DNA of 64,000 bases, taken from NCBI GenBank assembly GCA_905221605.1, contig CAJNDS010000735.1, positions 100,001 to 164,000 of the forward strand, written 5' to 3'. The stretch is from Symbiodinium natans (taxonomy: Eukaryota; Sar; Dinophyceae; Suessiales; Symbiodiniaceae). A program made the translations under genes and the position numbers. The notes below the pieces were generated by a model, which saw only the letters and a list, made by a program, of their open reading frames with translations, was not told the DNA's origin and made no database searches. This document shows, piece by piece, positions 60,499-64,000 of this stretch; positions within the stretch are counted from its first letter, which is position 1, and each line of letters opens with the position of its first letter.

Positions 60499-60633
60499 GT
60501 TGTTTGAGGTTGAACGGGTGAAGCTAGGTAGTTGAACTATATTAAGGTTAGATGGGCTCTTCGTTGAAGTTTCAGTTGTTTTAGGTTGGATGGATGAAGT
60601 TAAGTAGTTGAACTATACTCAGCTTAGATGGGC
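60499..60633. repeat. Direct repeat of 59 bp, period 76
   Basis: GTTGTTTGAGGTTGAACGGG...GATGGGC (60499-60557) recurs as GTTGTTTTAGGTTGGATGGA...GATGGGC (60575-60633), both containing GTAGTTGAACTATA. It marks the left side of the repeat-poor right-hand block. Confidence 0.85.
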
Positions 60634-60691
60634 GTGGTTGACTGTCATACTTGATTTCTTCTGGTTCTTTTTTTTTGTCGAGCCAGGGTTT

Positions 60692-60760
60692 GATTATAAG
60701 CAGATGGTTTGCTTATAAGCACTGATCTTTTTGGGATGGTTTGTTTATAAGCATTGATTT
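60692..60760. repeat. TTATAAGC iteron-like direct repeats
   Basis: GATTATAAGCAGATGGTTTG, GCTTATAAGCACTGATC and GATGGTTTGTTTATAAGCAT form three spaced TTATAAGCA motifs, two preceded by GATGGTTTG. The same motif returns in the gap between the two ORFs (62023-62048). The repeats could bind a replication or transposition protein, but this is inference. Confidence 0.6.
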
Positions 60761-60765
60761 TTTTT

Positions 60766-60840
60766 TGGTGGGGGGGGGGGGGGGGGGGGGCAGGGTCTTG
60801 AGCTGTTGAGACACCCCCCCCCCCCCCCCCCCCCCCCTCC
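60766..60840. repeat. Poly-G and poly-C runs forming a potential GC hairpin
   Basis: About 22 G (60769-60790), 23 bases of spacer, then about 23 C (60815-60838). The runs can pair with each other. The poly-C also forms an extreme polypyrimidine tract ending CTCCCCAG at 60843, before the possible small exon. Confidence 0.9.
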
Positions 60841-60843
60841 CCA

Positions 60844-60890
60844 GGTGCCTGGACTGCAACGAGAAGCTCGCAACCATCGAGCAGACGCAG
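60844..60890 (+). CDS. Possible 47-nt exon with canonical splice sites (CLDCNEKLATIEQT)
   Basis: CTCCCCAG|G and |GTAAGTAAC bracket a frame reading CLDCNEKLATIEQT. The donor is the best GTAAGT in the region and the upstream C-run is a strong polypyrimidine tract. Gene identity is unknown; C-x-x-C might be metal-binding. Confidence 0.4.
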
Positions 60891-61030
60891 TAAGTAACCC
60901 TTAACCCCTAAACCTTTAACCTCATATACATAATAAATATATAGCATCTCGGCTGCATTAGTTTCTTTTTGGTGCATGTGTGCGCGCGCTAGTACAGATT
61001 GTCGCTCACTATATACTTATCAGCTGAATC

Positions 61031-61981
61031 ATGAAATGTTATGACGAGTATTTCGGCTTAGATTCGAACATTTTCTGTGTAGTATATTGCGGCCTAGATA
61101 TGAAGCGCTCGGCGCCAGTAGCTGGATTCCTCCATGTGGAGGGCGGTGTGTGCAGGCTTGAGGTTACCAACTTGAGTATGGCCAGTGGTTCAGCACAACC
61201 ACCTACGTCCTTCTCTCAATCTTCCGCGTCACCCACTGTGCCCAACAATACCATGGAAATGCCAAGGCTCGCCGACATCATTGCGAAGATCACAGATGGA
61301 ACACTCGTTACCCACGAAACCAAGCAGAGCATCACATCGCGGCAGTTACTATCGCACGTGTGCTACTTGCAAAAAAAGTTCAGCTTGCCCACGGGTCTCA
61401 ATGGAGGATGGAGCCCTGTAGCCGAGCATGCCCTTCACAAGTGGTTGGCGACACCGAAAAAAGGCTCCAACAAGGCAAAGACCGCCCAGTCCATGCTGGC
61501 CATCACGGATCAGTCAACACCAACAAGCGCCGTCATCGACTCCCGCAACGCCAATGAGGGGATCCTTGCCATCACAGATGTGCATACACGAACAAATGCC
61601 ATCACCGAGTTCCGCGACACCAATGAGGAGCCGACGCCAACAAATGCCATCACCAATTCCCGCGTCACCAATGAGGAGCCAACAGACGTCATCACCGAGT
61701 CCCGCGATGCCAATGAGGAGACCCAGAGCAACCAGACCAATGACGAGAACCAGGGTGAGAGCAGCAGTGACGACGACTCTAGCTCATCAAGCTCCAGCTC
61801 TGAGGTTTCCAACATGTCGAATGTAGACTTTTCTAACTGGACCACTGAGTGGCATGATGCCTGGCAGTCCGTAGTATCCTTGTCAGCACAGGCAGAAGGG
61901 TCCAACAAGAAGCAACGCATCGCGAAATCGATGATGCAGTGCCTTCGCACTGCGAAACAGCAGTGGGATGCATCCAATTAA
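61031..61981 (+). CDS. 316-aa protein with short peptide repeats and a Ser/Asp tract
   Basis: An uninterrupted frame with an in-frame TGA six bases before the ATG. Later in-frame ATGs (61100, 61178) are alternatives. Residues about 155-235 hold imperfect repeats of AITxxxxxNAITESRDANEE type; then a Ser/Asp tract (ESSSDDDSSSSSSSSE) and a conserved-looking tail (WTTEWHDAWQSVV, CLRTAKQQWDAS). No family recognised. No membrane or signal segment. It precedes the NTPase ORF by 200 bases on the same strand and may be its partner. The repeat-free context and consistent codon use support a real gene. Confidence 0.7.
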   Translation: MKCYDEYFGLDSNIFCVVYCGLDMKRSAPVAGFLHVEGGVCRLEVTNLSMASGSAQPPTSFSQSSASPTVPNNTMEMPRLADIIAKITDGTLVTHETKQSITSRQLLSHVCYLQKKFSLPTGLNGGWSPVAEHALHKWLATPKKGSNKAKTAQSMLAITDQSTPTSAVIDSRNANEGILAITDVHTRTNAITEFRDTNEEPTPTNAITNSRVTNEEPTDVITESRDANEETQSNQTNDENQGESSSDDDSSSSSSSSEVSNMSNVDFSNWTTEWHDAWQSVVSLSAQAEGSNKKQRIAKSMMQCLRTAKQQWDASN

Positions 61982-62181
61982 ACCGTTCTTGTTCTCTTGC
62001 TGTATCAAACACGAGCCTGCTTATAAACAGAATGGTTGCTTATAAGCTACGTGTTCTCGCGATACATCTGTCGTATTTGCACACCTTGATCAACTGCACC
62101 ATGTCTGTGCTCTGTTTGCTCATCACAGGTCTTTGTGTGTAGAGCACTCTCCTACTCATTACTTTGCCGTAGCCCGTCGTC
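61982..62181. promoter_or_regulatory. Gap between the two ORFs with TTATAA motifs
   Basis: Contains GCTTATAAACAGAATGGTTGCTTATAAGC (two TTATAA sites, the second in a palindromic GCTTATAAGC), echoing 60692-60760. No telomeric unit. It could hold a promoter, an intron or a protein-binding site; the sequence alone does not say which. Confidence 0.4.
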
Positions 62182-63957
62182 ATGCAGGATTGTGTCGCAC
62201 AAGCCCAGGGCACCTTCGTCAAGTTCCATTCTGGGCACTTCCACACCACTGTGCAAGAGGGCAAGTACACCGTCGCCGACTTGCCGCTCATTGAGGTTCA
62301 CGGAAAGGGCAAAAAGTTCAAGGAGTTCTTCCGCCTCATTCATGACGTCAGTACTGAAGATCAAGACCAAATCCGGGAGATCATGGCCAAGGATCCCAAC
62401 AACACTGCACTACTGCCTGATAGTGTGCGTCCTGGCGACGTTCTTGGTGAGGCGTGCTCGTTGCAACTCGTCATCGACACTCGCAGTAACGCTGTGCTCC
62501 AATTCTTCCACTCAAGCATCTCTCTGCCGTGGGGTGTGGTCCGCCTGTTCTGCAGGGACAAGCCTATGTTGCTGAACTACAAGATAGCCACCAACTCGGA
62601 CCTGGTGAAATGCGCATTCCTCGTCATGTTGAAAGGCATCGAAGGCGACCACTGGATGAAACAGTCCCTTGGCACAAAGCTTGTACGTAGCAAGAGCACA
62701 TCGGAGAAGGACGCCTCATCTTGGGATCCATCACCAGAGGAGCTTCGGGAGGGCATCGACTTCATCAACATGAACGCCCCCCTGGCTAATGGAAAAAACG
62801 AACAATTTCTTTGGTCCTTGTTGAACGTCCGGGATAATGAATCCCCCATCTATGCCTGGCCAATGCATGTGGTGAGCAAAGCCTGTCAGAATCGGACGAC
62901 CGGAAATTCGCAGGCTGAGCCAGAGTTCTTCTTCCCCCTTCTGGTAACAGATCTCAACCACGAGTTTGTCAACAAGATCCTACCGCTCATCTTGCCAACT
63001 ATGACCACCCACGGGCTCATACTCTTGGGTCGTGCCGGCATTGGCAAAACTCCTCTGGCCATCGTGATCTCCCTCGCCATGGCCCGACATCATGTAGCAT
63101 CTCGGAATCTCATTGGCGCGGTGGTAGGGTGGAGGCGATCGAAACAGATCGATGGTTTTCGAGAGCGACCTGGTGAAATCACTGTGCCGGTACTCCTTGA
63201 CGACCCGATTCTGTCCTCCATGAGTCTTGAGGACATCAAATCCTTCCTCGACGTGGGTGAGACCACGTTGGTGGATGCTCGCTACAGAGCGGCCAAATTC
63301 GCCAGGAACCAGACACGGATCCTTCTCAACAATGAGTGGAAGCCTGAAAACGAGCCGGACTTGCCTTTCGCCGATCACATTTCTTGGGGTCAGTTCTTGC
63401 AAATGTTCCACACATCCATGAACGACGCTGGCATGCCACATCTCATGGCCATTCTGAAGAGAGCTACTGTAGTCATTGCAGGCCACAACGCCGTCTACGT
63501 CCGCTTAGCCAGCGAACATCAGTCCGAACGGATTCGTCGCTTCGAAGGCGGCGGCATCACAGAAGACTGGCTCCGTGCAGACAACAAGTCCTTCTACAGT
63601 CACTACAAGGACGGACGTTTCGTGAAGTACCCAAAGTACGAAGAGAACTTAGCCAAGGAGGCCGACGACATGATGGTAGAGATTTTGGCGTCTCCGGAAG
63701 AGAAAGAATACCTCAAACGTGGGGCTACCTACGATGCTTGGCATCAAGACTTCGGGAATGAAACCACTGATGCGTCGAGGGCTTCGGCTTCCACCCCTCC
63801 ACCCCGTGCAGGAGCTGAGGTTTCACAGTCCAGTCCGCTGATCCGATCTCCCCCATCCAAGATGCTCCGAATGGAGTCAGGCCGCGAGGCAGAGGAATAT
63901 GATGCGGACGAAGAGGCGACTCGCCATCTTCAAGGTGAGACTGAATCCCAGTCCTGA
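62182..63957 (+). CDS. 591-aa P-loop NTPase, SF3/Rep-helicase-like
   Basis: One open frame ending TGA. Walker A GRAGIGKT at residues 283-290; Walker B VPVLLDDP (Asp340-Asp341); then SFLDVGETTLVDARYRAAKF in the place of SF3 motif B'; and TRILLNNEW (379-386) like motif C with its Asn. A distal ERIRRFEGG could supply an arginine. This A-B-B'-C order in about 100 residues is the SF3 helicase layout of rolling-circle Rep proteins. The N-terminal 280 residues are unassigned; an H-x-x-H-x-H cluster (residues 16-21) is noted without claiming an HUH nuclease. The C-terminus (from about 535) is Ser/Pro/Glu-rich and probably disordered. Likely function: ATP-driven DNA or nucleoprotein remodelling, perhaps for a mobile element. 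The substrate is unknown. It might also be a host AAA+-type family expanded in dinoflagellates. Confidence 0.75.
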   Translation: MQDCVAQAQGTFVKFHSGHFHTTVQEGKYTVADLPLIEVHGKGKKFKEFFRLIHDVSTEDQDQIREIMAKDPNNTALLPDSVRPGDVLGEACSLQLVIDTRSNAVLQFFHSSISLPWGVVRLFCRDKPMLLNYKIATNSDLVKCAFLVMLKGIEGDHWMKQSLGTKLVRSKSTSEKDASSWDPSPEELREGIDFINMNAPLANGKNEQFLWSLLNVRDNESPIYAWPMHVVSKACQNRTTGNSQAEPEFFFPLLVTDLNHEFVNKILPLILPTMTTHGLILLGRAGIGKTPLAIVISLAMARHHVASRNLIGAVVGWRRSKQIDGFRERPGEITVPVLLDDPILSSMSLEDIKSFLDVGETTLVDARYRAAKFARNQTRILLNNEWKPENEPDLPFADHISWGQFLQMFHTSMNDAGMPHLMAILKRATVVIAGHNAVYVRLASEHQSERIRRFEGGGITEDWLRADNKSFYSHYKDGRFVKYPKYEENLAKEADDMMVEILASPEEKEYLKRGATYDAWHQDFGNETTDASRASASTPPPRAGAEVSQSSPLIRSPPSKMLRMESGREAEEYDADEEATRHLQGETESQS

Positions 63958-64000
63958 TTGCGTCCTTAGTTAGTATGCGACCGGCCAATTTTGACAAGAG
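63958..64000. other. Right edge of window after the NTPase ORF
   Basis: Forty-three bases after the stop with no telomeric units or terminal repeat seen. Any right-hand end of the element lies outside the window. Confidence 0.6.

Noticed and set aside
62182-62250. HUH nuclease motif at the NTPase N-terminus (H-x-x-H-x-H)
   Set aside because: No matching catalytic Tyr context or surrounding motif pattern was evident, so no nuclease is claimed.
1-64000. True chromosome end indicated by the telomeric repeats
   Set aside because: Arrays occur in both orientations throughout, are interrupted, and coding exons lie between them, so they are interstitial.
1-64000. Dinoflagellate spliced-leader, tRNA and rRNA genes
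   Set aside because: Looked for spliced-leader-like and tRNA T-loop-like strings by eye; none was convincing. A covariance-model search was not possible.

Overview
This window looks like dinoflagellate nuclear DNA. The evidence is: hundreds of interstitial CCCTAAA/TTTAGGG telomere-type units scattered over all 64 kb; AT, GA and poly-G microsatellites; many short fold-back elements; a ubiquitin-like plus RCC1-like repeat gene of a type common in dinoflagellates; and introns that start with GT, GC or GA and end in AG|G. Every gene or exon I can support lies on the + strand, which fits the one-directional gene clusters known from these genomes. The species cannot be named. No rRNA, tRNA, spliced-leader gene, CRISPR array or bacterial-type operon was recognised.

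The main discovery is that the apparently empty, repeat-filled middle (about 22 to 51 kb) carries one very finely divided gene: a voltage-gated/cyclic-nucleotide-type ion channel. Reading AG|...|GT/GC/GA islands in order gives the S1 approach (22.0 kb), S1-S2 (25.3), S2 (25.9 and 26.27), the S2-S3 loop (26.96), S3 (28.3), S4 (29.84 and 30.79), the S4-S5 linker (31.36), S5 (34.74), the pore region (35.76 and 36.5), S6 (37.66), the C-linker (38.47 to 41.7) and the cyclic-nucleotide-binding-type domain (42.99 to 48.6), perhaps ending near 51.3 kb. Exons are only about 26 to 92 nt long. Introns run from about 0.3 to about 3 kb and are packed with telomere-type repeats and fold-back elements. At about 20 junctions the reading phase agrees across neighbouring exons without forcing. 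No tool was run, so the protein relationship rests on motif recognition.

Two other coding units sit inside introns of that gene on the same strand. A 5' fragment of a DDE-type transposase (28.5-29.0 kb) lies between S3 and S4. A ubiquitin-like/RCC1-like repeat protein gene with one short intron (32.76-34.23 kb) lies between S4 and S5. At the right end (60.5-64 kb) the repeats stop. An ORF pair follows: a 316-aa protein with Ser/Asp-rich and short peptide repeats, and a 591-aa P-loop NTPase with an SF3/Rep-helicase-like motif order. Both are preceded by TTATAA-centred direct repeats. This is the best candidate here for an undescribed mobile or replication-type element.

The left 22 kb begins with a 253-bp tandem repeat that includes telomere-type units. 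After that it is mostly interstitial telomeric tracts, several fold-back families and roughly a dozen exon-like GC-rich islands that may belong to the channel gene's N-terminus or to other genes. At least three telomeric tracts are bracketed by 24-34 bp duplications of the flanking sequence, and several interrupt fold-back elements, so these tracts appear to be inserted into pre-existing DNA rather than to be ancestral chromosome ends.
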